Positions 1 through 8,205 of a DNA stretch of 64,000 nt are shown here, piece by piece. The notes beneath the pieces were generated by a model. That model searched no databases. It was not told where the DNA came from and was given only the letters and a program-made list of their open reading frames with translations. Made by a program: the position numbers and the translations under genes. Within the stretch, counting starts at the first letter, position 1. Each line of letters opens with the position of its first letter. The stretch covers positions 95,568 to 159,567 of the forward strand of contig NZ_JGYG01000005.1 in assembly GCF_000740795.1 (NCBI RefSeq). Direction: 5' to 3'. This stretch comes from Haematobacter massiliensis (GTDB taxonomy: Bacteria; Pseudomonadota; Alphaproteobacteria; Rhodobacterales; Rhodobacteraceae).

Positions 1-38
1 GTTTCATGAAAGAGCGTATCGAGCGTCTTGGCGGGCAT
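1..38 (-). CDS. YciF/DUF892-like ferritin-like protein, N-terminal fragment cut by the window edge
   Basis: On the reverse strand an ATG at 38 opens a frame reading MPAKTLDTLFHET to the left edge, with a purine-rich AGGAAA stretch a few bases upstream. This N-terminus closely resembles the opening of YciE/YciF-type ferritin-like proteins (DUF892), which start with a short 'AKTLxDLFxxxLKDIYxAE' segment and are often stress induced. Only 13 residues are visible, so the family call is inference from a short but characteristic start. The rest of the gene lies outside the window. Confidence 0.5.
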   Translation of the reverse strand, partial: MPAKTLDTLFHE

Positions 39-110
39 GGAGATTTCCTCACGGCAACGGTGCTATCGAACGCAAGGCAATGAAGCGTATGACAGAGGCC
101 TAGGCCTAGC

Positions 111-290
111 ATGCTCATTGGTTACGAACGCTCGGTGCATCGGGAGGTCGAGCGCCACTTGGAAACGGGTGCAGCCGCCAACCAGCAGGTGCGCTCCATC
201 GCTTCTGCCCTTCCGCTCTTTTTCCTCCGTTCCAACCTTACCGAGCTCCGCCTTTCGCTGACAGCGCGGGCCGACCTATATTGCGGTTGA
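111..290 (+). CDS. possible 59-residue protein, unrecognised
   Basis: An ATG at 111 opens a 60-codon frame that ends with TGA at 288-290. The product has an amphipathic, probably helical middle (RSVHREVERHLETGAAANQQ) and a leucine-rich end, without an obvious signal peptide or known motif. No convincing ribosome binding site is visible upstream, because the preceding bases are a TAG-rich CCTAGGCCTAG stretch. It may be a real small protein, a gene relic, or chance. The remainder of 39-342 holds nothing else I recognise apart from the upstream region of the divergent YciF-like gene. Confidence 0.2.
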   Translation: MLIGYERSVHREVERHLETGAAANQQVRSIASALPLFFLRSNLTELRLSLTARADLYCG

Positions 291-342
291 CGGCTCGCGC
301 TTGTCGTATTCAATTGTATGAATAAATTAGCAGCGCCCCTAC

Positions 343-1365
343 CTATCCCGTGACCGGCGGGGCAAGGTAGCGCTCGCCGCTATCTGCGAGGATCGTGACG
401 ATCAGCCGCCCGGTCATTTCCGGCCGTGCGGCGAGCCGCGCCGCGGCGGCGATGGCCGCGCCGCCGGAGAGGCCGACGAACAGCCCTTCTGTCCGGCATA
501 GCGATGTTGCAGCCGCGCGTGCCTCGGGCGTGCCTACTTCCAGCCATTCATCGGCAAGACCCGGATCGTAGACGCCTGGCAGGGCCTCCGGTGGAATGTC
601 GGAAATACGATGCACACCCTCGATCTGATCGGGATAGGGATCGACTTCCGACGGCAGGGAAGAGAGCGCAGGCTCCACAACGGCTATATGGAGCGTGGGA
701 TTACGTTCTCTGAGATAACGGCCTACGCCCGAAACGGTACCGCCCGTCCCCACCGTCGCGACCAGCGCATCAATCCGTCCCCCGGTGTCACGCCAGATCT
801 CCGGCCCGGTGGTTTCATAGTGGATGCGAGGATTGGCCTGATTGCCGATTTGATCGGCGAAGAATCCGTCCGGGTTCAGCGCCCTTATCTCCGCCAGCAG
901 GATGTCTCTCGCGTTGGGTTCGAGAAAGCGCCGGTTCGGGATCTGCACCACCTCGGCGCCATAACTGCGCAAGAGGTCTATCTTGCCGGGATTGATGCAG
1001 TCCCGGGTATAGAAGCGGGTCCGGTAGCCTCGTGCGGCGCCGATTGCCGCAAGACCTATGCCGGTATTGCCGCTCGTCAGATCGAAGATCAGCGCTCCAG
1101 GACGAAGCTTCCCGGACCGCTCGCCTTCCCGGATGATGGCCCAGGCGGTGCGGTCCTTTATGCTTCCGGCCGGATTGAGATATTCCACCTTCGCGACGAT
1201 GCGCGCGCCCAACCCGTGGAAGCGGCGAAAGCGATGAAGCTCCAGCAACGGCGTGTTACCAATGAGAGCCGTGATATCTTCATGGATCACCGCCGCCGGT
1301 TGCGTATAAGGCTGGGCGGACAGCGATGGGTTCTGCCGGACAAGCGGACCGGTCTCAAGCATCAT
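343..1365 (-). CDS. cysteine synthase-family PLP enzyme
   Basis: A 340-residue fold-type II pyridoxal-phosphate enzyme of the CysK/CysM/cystathionine beta-synthase family. The PLP lysine is K70 in NPAGSIKDR. The substrate loop TSGNTGIGLA and the phosphate-binding GTGGTVSGVGRYL loop follow in the usual order. Family members make cysteine from O-acetylserine and sulfide, or exchange beta-substituents on serine derivatives. The gene is the last of the reverse-strand operon, and its ATG overlaps the stop of the preceding monooxygenase gene (ATGA). Placed behind monooxygenases that could release sulfur from alkylated cysteine, it could re-fix sulfide or act in the opposite, lyase direction. Exact substrate is not determinable from sequence. 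Confidence 0.88.
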   Translation of the reverse strand: MMLETGPLVRQNPSLSAQPYTQPAAVIHEDITALIGNTPLLELHRFRRFHGLGARIVAKVEYLNPAGSIKDRTAWAIIREGERSGKLRPGALIFDLTSGNTGIGLAAIGAARGYRTRFYTRDCINPGKIDLLRSYGAEVVQIPNRRFLEPNARDILLAEIRALNPDGFFADQIGNQANPRIHYETTGPEIWRDTGGRIDALVATVGTGGTVSGVGRYLRERNPTLHIAVVEPALSSLPSEVDPYPDQIEGVHRISDIPPEALPGVYDPGLADEWLEVGTPEARAAATSLCRTEGLFVGLSGGAAIAAAARLAARPEMTGRLIVTILADSGERYLAPPVTG

Positions 1366-2357
1366 ATGGCCTCCTTCTGCTTCATCTGATCTACGCCGCT
1401 CCGTTCCGGCAGCAGCTTCGCCATGTCGGTCAGGATTTGCTCGTAATCCTCCACCGCGAATTCGTAGGGGAGTTCCAGGCGCAGTTCGCGGGACACCGCC
1501 GCTACAGGGTCGCGAGAAAGGGCCGCCGCGATCTCCTCCACCGTGCCGACGATATCGGGGAGAAACAGCGTCCGCCGGGCGCCCTGCGGTGCCCGCGTCC
1601 GGGCCTGGCGACTGCGGGCAAAATCCGCATAGCGGCGTCGCGCCGCGAAATCGGCGCTGTCCGTTGGCAGGATCACGCGACCAAGGCCAATACGCGTGCC
1701 TCCCGCGCGGCGGTACGTGTCGATGAGCCGCCGTTGCGCCGTCAGGAAGTCATCGGTGTCTTCTCCGGAAACGATGTTGCCGGTCAGCAGATGAAACCCG
1801 GCACCGCCGGCCCAGGCGGCGGAGCGCTGCGAACCGCCGCCATACCAGAGCCGCTGCGCCAGCCCGCGGGCCACGGGTTGCAGTCGGGGCGGCTGTGCAC
1901 CGGCGGCATTGCCTGCAACCTCCTCCGGGCTGAGCAACGGGCTGGCGATCAGCCGGGCCAGTTCCTCCGCCCGGGCATGGCCGTAGTCTGCCTCCGCCGG
2001 ATAGCCGCCGATCAGCGCGGCAAAGGGCGGGGGTCCGACGGAAACCCCCACGTTCAGCCGCCCGCGGGAGAGCACATCCACGGTCGCAAGATCCTCCGCC
2101 AACCGGAACGGGTGCTCATAGCCCAGCTGGATCACGGCTGTGCCAAGTCCGATGCTCCGGGTCCGCTGGCTGGCGGCAGCAAGGAACGTCGCCGCCGAGG
2201 AGATGCCGCGCTCAAGATGCCGTTGACGCACCCATCCGCTGTCATATCCCAGCCGCTCGCCCAGCTCGAAGAGGCGGAGCGTCGCCTCCAGCCCCGCGAA
2301 GGGATCCTCTTCGGCATAGTTGCCGGGGACCAGAAAGGCGACGTGATCGAAGGCCAT
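1362..2357 (-). CDS. LLM-class flavin-dependent oxidoreductase (third LLM gene of the operon)
   Basis: A 331-residue luciferase-like monooxygenase domain. The start MAFDHVAFLVPG and the middle GLGTAVIQLGYEHPFRLAEDLATVD are typical of the TIM-barrel bacterial luciferase family that uses reduced FMN. The frame is open to a GTG at 2366, but the ATG at 2357 has a GAGG element at good spacing and gives the usual N-terminus. It lies 13 bp after the substrate-binding protein gene and overlaps the cysteine synthase gene by 4 bp, so it is translationally coupled to both. The proposed role is oxidative C-S or S-oxygenation chemistry on the imported sulfur compound. No FMN reductase is present in the operon, so reduced flavin must come from elsewhere. 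Confidence 0.87.
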   Translation of the reverse strand: MAFDHVAFLVPGNYAEEDPFAGLEATLRLFELGERLGYDSGWVRQRHLERGISSAATFLAAASQRTRSIGLGTAVIQLGYEHPFRLAEDLATVDVLSRGRLNVGVSVGPPPFAALIGGYPAEADYGHARAEELARLIASPLLSPEEVAGNAAGAQPPRLQPVARGLAQRLWYGGGSQRSAAWAGGAGFHLLTGNIVSGEDTDDFLTAQRRLIDTYRRAGGTRIGLGRVILPTDSADFAARRRYADFARSRQARTRAPQGARRTLFLPDIVGTVEEIAAALSRDPVAAVSRELRLELPYEFAVEDYEQILTDMAKLLPERSGVDQMKQKEAI

Positions 2358-2370
2358 GCGCACCACCTCG

Positions 2371-3339
2371 TCAGTACTTGGGCAGGCCGGGCGGATTGGT
2401 GCGGCTTTCGGGGAGAGTCTCCTCCGTCAGCTGCCAGCGTTGCAGCACAGCCGCATAACTCCCGTCGAGAATTGCCCCGTTGATGGCCTCCGTCACCGCC
2501 TCTGCCAGACCCGACCCCTTCCGCGTCGTGACCGCCACGTCGGACCGCTCCGGCCAGCCCGCTGAAAGCGTGCCAACCCTGCGGATATCCCCGTCCCGCG
2601 CGGCGATATAGACAAGCTGTGCATTCGGCTGGACGATCACATCCGCCCGGCCCGAGCGCAGCGCGATGAGCCGCGTGGCCTCATCGTCGAAATACTGCAG
2701 CTCCGCGGGAGGAAGTCCGGCGGCCCGGTTCAGCTTGTCCCAGGCGAGCAGGATGCGCTCCTGATTGGTGCCGGCACCGACGATGATCCGCAGCCCGGCG
2801 ATATCCTTCGGTTCCACGATGCTGTCGATCCCCCGGCCCTCAAGCGTGAAGAACCCGTGCAGCCCCTGCCGGTAGGTGGAGAAGTCGAACTTCTCCTTTC
2901 GCTCCTCCGTCACCCCGACGTTGGAGATCACGGCATCGTATTTGCGGGAGACAAGCCCCAGTGGCCAGTCCGCCCAGGCCACGACCACGGTCTTCAGCTC
3001 GAGCCCCAGCGCGTCGGCGATCAGGCGCGCGATGTCTGGATCGGCGCCAACTACCGTCTTTGCATCATTGGCATATGTGGAAAGCGGCGGCCCGCCCGAG
3101 GCCGTGTTGGCAATGGTGAAGAAGCCCGGATTGGCGAAGGCGAAATCCTGCGGCAGCTTGGCGATGGCCGCCGGGTTCCGGGCGGTATGGATCAGGTCTT
3201 TGCGATCCGGATCAAGATCGAAGACATCCGCCGCAGCCCATCCCGGCCCGCAGGCAGAGGTGAAGGCCACACCGATGGCAAAGCTGCTGAGAAATCGGAT
3301 GAAACCACGGCGGGAGAACGGGATCATGGAAGTGTCCAA
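2371..3339 (-). CDS. polar amino acid ABC transporter substrate-binding protein, with a Tat-like signal
   Basis: A 322-residue family 3 solute-binding protein. The N-terminus has a twin-arginine-like motif, SRRGFIRFL, before a hydrophobic segment ending near AWAAA, so export may be by Tat rather than Sec. The segments VVGADPDIARLIADALGLEL, NVGVTEERKEKFDFS and VGAGTNQERIL are hallmarks of cystine/polar amino acid binding proteins. It is a close paralogue of the neighbouring gene at 3361-4296, sharing the order of motifs and the C-terminal ESRTNPPGLPKY / ESRVNPPGLPKK end. Two binding proteins with one transporter parallels TcyJ and TcyK of Bacillus, which bind cystine and S-substituted cysteines. 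Confidence 0.9.
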   Translation of the reverse strand: MDTSMIPFSRRGFIRFLSSFAIGVAFTSACGPGWAAADVFDLDPDRKDLIHTARNPAAIAKLPQDFAFANPGFFTIANTASGGPPLSTYANDAKTVVGADPDIARLIADALGLELKTVVVAWADWPLGLVSRKYDAVISNVGVTEERKEKFDFSTYRQGLHGFFTLEGRGIDSIVEPKDIAGLRIIVGAGTNQERILLAWDKLNRAAGLPPAELQYFDDEATRLIALRSGRADVIVQPNAQLVYIAARDGDIRRVGTLSAGWPERSDVAVTTRKGSGLAEAVTEAINGAILDGSYAAVLQRWQLTEETLPESRTNPPGLPKY

Positions 3340-3360
3340 TCGTCTGATGCGTTTTGGGGC

Positions 3361-4296
3361 TTACTTCTTCGGAAGACCCGGCGGGTTGACCCGGCTTTCC
3401 GCTATGGCCTCTGCCGAAAGGTTCCAGCGCGCCAGCGTTCGGGCATAGGCGCCGCTCGCGATCTGCGCGTTCAGAGCCGTGGAGATTGCTGGCGCGAGGC
3501 CGGAGCCCTTCTTCACTGCCACCGCGATCTCCGCCGTGACGGGCCAGCCACCGGACAGGGTGCCGACGGCGCGGGTCTTGCCTTCCTGCGCTGCCTGAAA
3601 GGCGGAGGTGGCATTGGGCCCGAGATAGGCATCAATGCGCCCGGACTGGAGCGCGAGGTCCAGCACCGGCTGATCGTCGAAATAGAGGACTTCGGTCGCA
3701 GGCAGACCCTTCGCCTGGTTCTCCTCTATCCAGCGCAGGAGGATCTGCTCCTGATTGGTGCCGGAGGAGACCGAAACCTTCAGCCCCGCAATGTCTGCCG
3801 CGCTGTCGATATGGGTGATGGGGCTGGCGGCGGCGACGTACCAGCCAAGAAGATCAGAGCGGTAGGTGGCGAAGTCGAACTTCTCCTTCCGCTCCTCCGT
3901 CACGGTGACGTTGTGGATCACCGCATCGTATTTTCCAGATACAAGACCAAGAGGCCAATCAGCCCAGGCGACGGGGATGAGCTCCAATTCCAGACCGAGG
4001 CTGTCGGCCACCAGTTGCGCAATGTCGGGCTCACCACCGACAGGGGTGCGCGTGTCCGTGGCATAGGCCGCGAAGGGCAGCCTGTTCGGCACAGACGCCA
4101 CGGTGAGTTTGCCCGGCGACACGAAATGGAAGCCGGCAGGAAGCGCCGTGATGGCCTCCTCTACCCGGTCCACGCGGATGCGGTCCGGTTGCTCGGGGCT
4201 GAGATCGACCGCAGGCGCGGCGGCATGGGCCGGAAGCAGCGGAGACAGCAGTGTCGCAGCGATCAGGGCCGCACTTTTCAGAAAGGAGGAAGACAT
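3361..4296 (-). CDS. polar amino acid ABC transporter substrate-binding protein
   Basis: A 311-residue family 3 periplasmic binding protein with a Sec-type signal peptide (MSSSFLKSAALIAATLLS, cleavage near AHA). The motifs VGGEPDIAQLVADSLGLELE, NVTVTEERKEKFDFA and SSGTNQEQILL match those in the paralogue downstream. It presumably delivers a cysteine-like substrate to the fused permease-ATPase encoded just upstream (4483-6258). The two binding-protein genes probably arose by tandem duplication and may differ in ligand or in export route, since only the downstream copy has the twin-arginine-like signal. Confidence 0.9.
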   Translation of the reverse strand: MSSSFLKSAALIAATLLSPLLPAHAAAPAVDLSPEQPDRIRVDRVEEAITALPAGFHFVSPGKLTVASVPNRLPFAAYATDTRTPVGGEPDIAQLVADSLGLELELIPVAWADWPLGLVSGKYDAVIHNVTVTEERKEKFDFATYRSDLLGWYVAAASPITHIDSAADIAGLKVSVSSGTNQEQILLRWIEENQAKGLPATEVLYFDDQPVLDLALQSGRIDAYLGPNATSAFQAAQEGKTRAVGTLSGGWPVTAEIAVAVKKGSGLAPAISTALNAQIASGAYARTLARWNLSAEAIAESRVNPPGLPKK

Positions 4297-4482
4297 GGGA
4301 AAACCTCTTTGGAAAAACAGGAGATCATGGCCTTTTGCTCACCCAGCGGGCACCGGCATTCTCGGCGATAGCGTTGCTATCCGTGCGCATTTCGGCTGGC
4401 CCGTCCTCGCACCCGGAAGGGCGGTGCGAAGACGGGCGACAGCACAGGCGCGGCGGGAGGGGCCGCGACCGTGACGCGGGGT

Positions 4483-6258
4483 TCAGAGCACGCGGCCCAG
4501 AAACTCCGCCGTGCGGGGATGCTCAGGTCGGCTGAAGAACCGTTCGGGAGGAGCGGATTCCACCACCCTGCCCCGGTCCATGAACACGACGGTGTCCGCC
4601 ACCTCACGCGCGAAGCCCATCTCATGCGTGACGATGATGAGCGTAACGCCAGAACGGGCGAGTTCGCGGATCACTGCAAGCACCTCCCCCACCAGTTCGG
4701 GATCAAGGGCGGAGGTCGGCTCATCGAAGAGCAGAACCTTCGGTTTCAGGGCTAGCGTCCGAGCGATGGCGACCCGCTGCTGCTGGCCACCGGAGAGCTG
4801 CCGGGGATAGGCACCGGCCTTGTCGGCTAGCCCCACGCGGGCAAGCAGATCCCGCGCCAATCGCTCCGCCGCCGCATGGGACAGGCCGCGCACGGCGATC
4901 GGAGCAGTGACGATATTCTCCAGCACCGTCAGATGCGGGAACAGATTGAAGTTCTGGAACACCATGCCGACATCGGCGCGGCGTCTCAGAATATCCCGCT
5001 CCCGCAGTTCATGAAGCGCATCCCCGTCGCGCCGATAGCCGATCAATTCGCCGTCGATGGAGATGAAACCTTCGTCCACCCGCTCAAGATGGTTGATCGA
5101 GCGCAGCAGCGTCGATTTGCCGGAACCGGACTGGCCCAGGATCGCGGTGACCGAACCGGCCGGGAAGGTCAGCGACACATCGCTGAGCACCTTGTTCGCT
5201 CCATAGCTCTTGGAGACGTGCTCGACATTCACCGTGCCGCCGGTCGGGAGCGCCTCTGCCCAGCCGGATGACGAAGCGGAAGGCGGAGCAGCTGCTCTCT
5301 GCGGAGAGTCTGCCCGTCTCGCAGACAGGATCCCGCCACGTTCCAGAACTGAGCGGAAAAGGTTTGGTGGAGGAGTGCGCAGCGCGCCGCGCGCGAAATG
5401 ACGCTCCACGAAATACTGCACCAGCGACAACACCGAGAGGATCACGAGATACCACACCGTCGCAACCATCAGCAGCGGGATCACCTCCAGATTGCGCCGA
5501 TAGATGATCTGCACGGTATAGAAAAGTTCCGGGATCGCCAGGACATAGACCATGGAAGTCCCCTTGGCCAAGCCGATCACTTCGTTGAAGGCCGTTGGGA
5601 GGAAGGCCCGCATGGCCTGCGGCAGAACGATGCGCCGCGACTGAAGGCCCTTGGGCAGACCGAGCGCCGCCGCCGCCTCATGCTGACCCTGATCCACGGA
5701 GAGGATCCCTCCCCGGATGGCTTCGGCCGAAAACGCGCCGAGGTTCAGGGTGAGACCGATCACCGCCGCCCAGAACGGCGTCAGGAACTGCGTGGTCGGA
5801 TAGCTCCAGAAGGTGATCGACGTGTAAGGGATGCCGAGCGACAGCGTCTCATAAAGATAGCCAAGGTTGTTGAGCAGCAGCAGAAGGACGATCAGCGGAA
5901 TGGACCGGAACAGCCAGATGAACCCCCAGGCGACAGCGACCATCAATGGCGAGGATGATACCCGTGCCAGCGCCAGCACCGTGCCGAGAGCAAACCCGAA
6001 GATCGAGCCAAGCAGCGTGAGCCAGAGCGTCCGCCCCAGACCCACCAGCACGGGTTCCGAGAAGAACCATTCCGCAAAGACCGGCCAGCCCCAGCGCGGG
6101 TTGCCCAGCACCGAATTCAGCACCGCGGCCAGCACCACAGCACCCGCCAATGTGGCGAACAGACGCCCGTAGTTGCGGGCGGGAACGATGCGCAGCCCAT
6201 CAAAACGCCCCGGCTGCCGCGAAGATGCGGCAGTGGCGGGAAAATCGGTGGCGGTCAT
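4483..6258 (-). CDS. fused amino acid ABC transporter permease and ATP-binding protein
   Basis: A single 591-residue chain joins two subunits that are normally separate. Residues about 30-305 form a HisM/GlnP-type permease with several membrane segments and the EAA-loop region ALGLPKGLQSRRIVLPQAM. After a proline- and serine-rich linker (about 310-345) comes a GlnQ-type ATPase with Walker A GQSGSGKST, Q-loop VFQNFNLFPHLT, signature LSGGQQQR, Walker B VLLFDEPTSALDP and the switch histidine in IIVTHEM. A functional transporter would be a homodimer of this fusion plus either binding protein. Fusion fixes a 1:1 ratio of the two parts. It is in the middle of the operon, between the acetyltransferase and the binding proteins. 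Confidence 0.93.
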   Translation of the reverse strand: MTATDFPATAASSRQPGRFDGLRIVPARNYGRLFATLAGAVVLAAVLNSVLGNPRWGWPVFAEWFFSEPVLVGLGRTLWLTLLGSIFGFALGTVLALARVSSSPLMVAVAWGFIWLFRSIPLIVLLLLLNNLGYLYETLSLGIPYTSITFWSYPTTQFLTPFWAAVIGLTLNLGAFSAEAIRGGILSVDQGQHEAAAALGLPKGLQSRRIVLPQAMRAFLPTAFNEVIGLAKGTSMVYVLAIPELFYTVQIIYRRNLEVIPLLMVATVWYLVILSVLSLVQYFVERHFARGALRTPPPNLFRSVLERGGILSARRADSPQRAAAPPSASSSGWAEALPTGGTVNVEHVSKSYGANKVLSDVSLTFPAGSVTAILGQSGSGKSTLLRSINHLERVDEGFISIDGELIGYRRDGDALHELRERDILRRRADVGMVFQNFNLFPHLTVLENIVTAPIAVRGLSHAAAERLARDLLARVGLADKAGAYPRQLSGGQQQRVAIARTLALKPKVLLFDEPTSALDPELVGEVLAVIRELARSGVTLIIVTHEMGFAREVADTVVFMDRGRVVESAPPERFFSRPEHPRTAEFLGRVL

Positions 6259-6379
6259 GTGATGTCCTTTCCTGCCGCCTTTGGATCACGCAGAAGCGGG
6301 GGCACAACCTGGGGATGGCGCAAGACGAAGGCCGCGGCCCAGCGATCGCGATGACGCATCAGTGGACGGGCCGCGCGTT

Positions 6380-7006
6380 TCATTCCGCGGCCTCGCGGAA
6401 AGCGTGTTCGGCGGCTATCTTCGCGGCGTGGGCAGCCTTCGCCAGACGAGTGCGTTCGGTCGCTTCCTCCGGCGTGGCGGCCGGCTCCTTGAGCGGCGTC
6501 GTGCCCGGTTGACCGGCCTTGGCCCCGATATGCTTCTCAAAGGGCAGCGTCCGGTAAAGAGCGCGGTCGACAGCAGGGTCGAAAAGCCGCCGATAGCCGA
6601 GCGAGACGTAAAGCGCCTCCGCCTCCGGCTGCCGGAATCCCGTGGTGAGATAGAGCCGCGTATAGCCAAGTGCCGCTGCGCTTTCCTCCAGCGCCAGAAC
6701 GATCTGCCGCGCCAGCCCCTGCTTGCGCAGATCGGGCCGGGTCCAGATCCGCTTCAGCTCTGCCGTCTCGGCATCATGGCGCATGAACGCCCCTCCGCCG
6801 ATTGTCTCATCCTCCCGCCGGATAAGCAGGAAATCCCCGGTAGGCGGCGCGAAAGCCTCAGGCGGGTAGCGATAGACCTCCGCGCGTGCGCCGGCCGGGT
6901 CGAAGGTGGTGCCGTAGCGGATGTCGTACTCGCGGATCAGATCCTCGATCAGCGGCTGGGCTTCCGGCGCATGCGGCGAGGAACGGAGGATGACGGCGGA
7001 TGTCAT
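6380..7006 (-). CDS. GNAT family N-acetyltransferase
   Basis: A 208-residue GNAT protein beginning MTSAVILRSS. The acetyl-CoA binding motif A lies in LKRIWTRPDLRKQGLARQIV, followed by GYTRLYLTTGFRQPEAEALY and LGYRRLF, the classic C-terminal GNAT signature. The start at 7006 is chosen because it overlaps the stop of the M20 gene (ATGA), while an ATG 42 bp further upstream would add an unlikely tail. A C-terminal extension rich in A, E and K follows the domain. In the Bacillus S-alkylcysteine pathway an acetyltransferase of this family protects the amino group before sulfur oxidation. The same job is inferred here. Confidence 0.88.
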   Translation of the reverse strand: MTSAVILRSSPHAPEAQPLIEDLIREYDIRYGTTFDPAGARAEVYRYPPEAFAPPTGDFLLIRREDETIGGGAFMRHDAETAELKRIWTRPDLRKQGLARQIVLALEESAAALGYTRLYLTTGFRQPEAEALYVSLGYRRLFDPAVDRALYRTLPFEKHIGAKAGQPGTTPLKEPAATPEEATERTRLAKAAHAAKIAAEHAFREAAE

Positions 7007-8196
7007 TGGATGTCTCCCGAAAGAAATGCCTCGGCGAGGGCGGCCCAAAGGGTGGCCCCCGGGAGCAGGATGGCGTCGTTGAAGCGGTATTCGGGGGAAT
7101 GGAGGGGCGCGCCCTCACCATTTCCGAGAAAGAGGAAAGCGCCGGGCACTTCCTGAAGATACCACGCGAAATCCTCGCTCGCCGTGCGCGGCGCGAGGGT
7201 GGGCAGCACGGCCCCTTCACCCAGAGCGGCCAGCGCCGCCTCCCGGGCGATACGCAGTTCGGCGGCATGGTTGACCACCGCCGGAAAGCCCGGACGGTAG
7301 TCGATATAGGCGGTGGCCCCCAAAGCCTGCACTACCCCGGTCAACAGGGCAGGAACACGGGCGGCCAGCACTTCCCTCGTACGGGCGGAGAAGGAGCGGA
7401 GCGTCAGCTTCATCTCCACGCTGTCGGGAATGACGTTGGAGGCCGCGCCGCCGTGTATCGCACCGACCGTCACGACCGCCGCTTCCAGCGGATCGACATT
7501 ACGGGCGACGACGGACTGGAGCGCGGTGATGGCATGGGCGGCGGCCACGACAGGATCCACGGCCTCATGCGGAGCAGCACCGTGGCCGCCCTTGCCGCGT
7601 ACGCGGAAATCCACCTGATCTATGCCAGCCATCGCCGGCCCTTCGATGAAGCCGAAACGGCCCTCCTCGACCCCCGGCCAATTGTGGAGACCGAAGATCG
7701 CGTCGACCGAAAAGCGGTCGAACAGCCCTTCGCCGATCAGCCGCCGGGCGCCCTGACCTATCTCCTCGGCAGGCTGGAAGATCAGATGCAATGTGCCGCG
7801 AAAGCGCCGCGTTTCCGCCAGATATCGTGCCGCAGCCAGCAGGATTGCCGTGTGACCGTCATGGCCGCAGGCGTGCATCACTCCCGGCACGGCGGAGGCG
7901 AAAGTTAGGCCTGTCGCCTCATGGATCGGCAGCGCGTCGATATCTGCGCGGATCGCCAGGCGCCGCCCCGCACCATTGCGCAGCGTACCGATCACCCCGG
8001 TCCCCGCGAGGGGCGTGACCTCATAGCCCCAGCCTTCCAGCAGTGCGGCGATCCGCGCCGAGGTCCGGCGCTCCTGAAAGGCCAGCTCGGGGTGATGATG
8101 CAGTTCCTGCCGAAGCGCGACGAACTCAGCGATGCTTTCGGCAATTCTCTCCCGGACGCCGCCCTGGGGCGCCGCGATCCGTCCAGCAATGGTCAT
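7003..8196 (-). CDS. M20 family amidohydrolase (HipO/SndA-like)
   Basis: A 397-residue M20D zinc peptidase/aminoacylase. Metal-binding residues are visible in HACGHDGHTA (about 108-117), the PAEE motif in FQPAEEIGQGA, and the substrate-domain GGHGAAPHEAVDP. Family members hydrolyse N-acyl amino acids such as hippurate, N-acetylcysteine conjugates and N-acetyl-S-alkylcysteines. Overlap with the acetyltransferase gene by 4 bp suggests coupled synthesis of an acetylating and a deacetylating enzyme, which makes sense only if acetylation is a transient protecting step. This is the strongest contextual argument for S-substituted cysteine salvage. Confidence 0.9.
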   Translation of the reverse strand: MTIAGRIAAPQGGVRERIAESIAEFVALRQELHHHPELAFQERRTSARIAALLEGWGYEVTPLAGTGVIGTLRNGAGRRLAIRADIDALPIHEATGLTFASAVPGVMHACGHDGHTAILLAAARYLAETRRFRGTLHLIFQPAEEIGQGARRLIGEGLFDRFSVDAIFGLHNWPGVEEGRFGFIEGPAMAGIDQVDFRVRGKGGHGAAPHEAVDPVVAAAHAITALQSVVARNVDPLEAAVVTVGAIHGGAASNVIPDSVEMKLTLRSFSARTREVLAARVPALLTGVVQALGATAYIDYRPGFPAVVNHAAELRIAREAALAALGEGAVLPTLAPRTASEDFAWYLQEVPGAFLFLGNGEGAPLHSPEYRFNDAILLPGATLWAALAEAFLSGDIQ

Positions 8197-8205
8197 GACG
8201 TTCTC

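Noticed and set aside
1326..2483. Long forward frame over the LLM gene
   Set aside because: Shadow of the reverse-strand LLM and binding-protein genes, which have clear family motifs.
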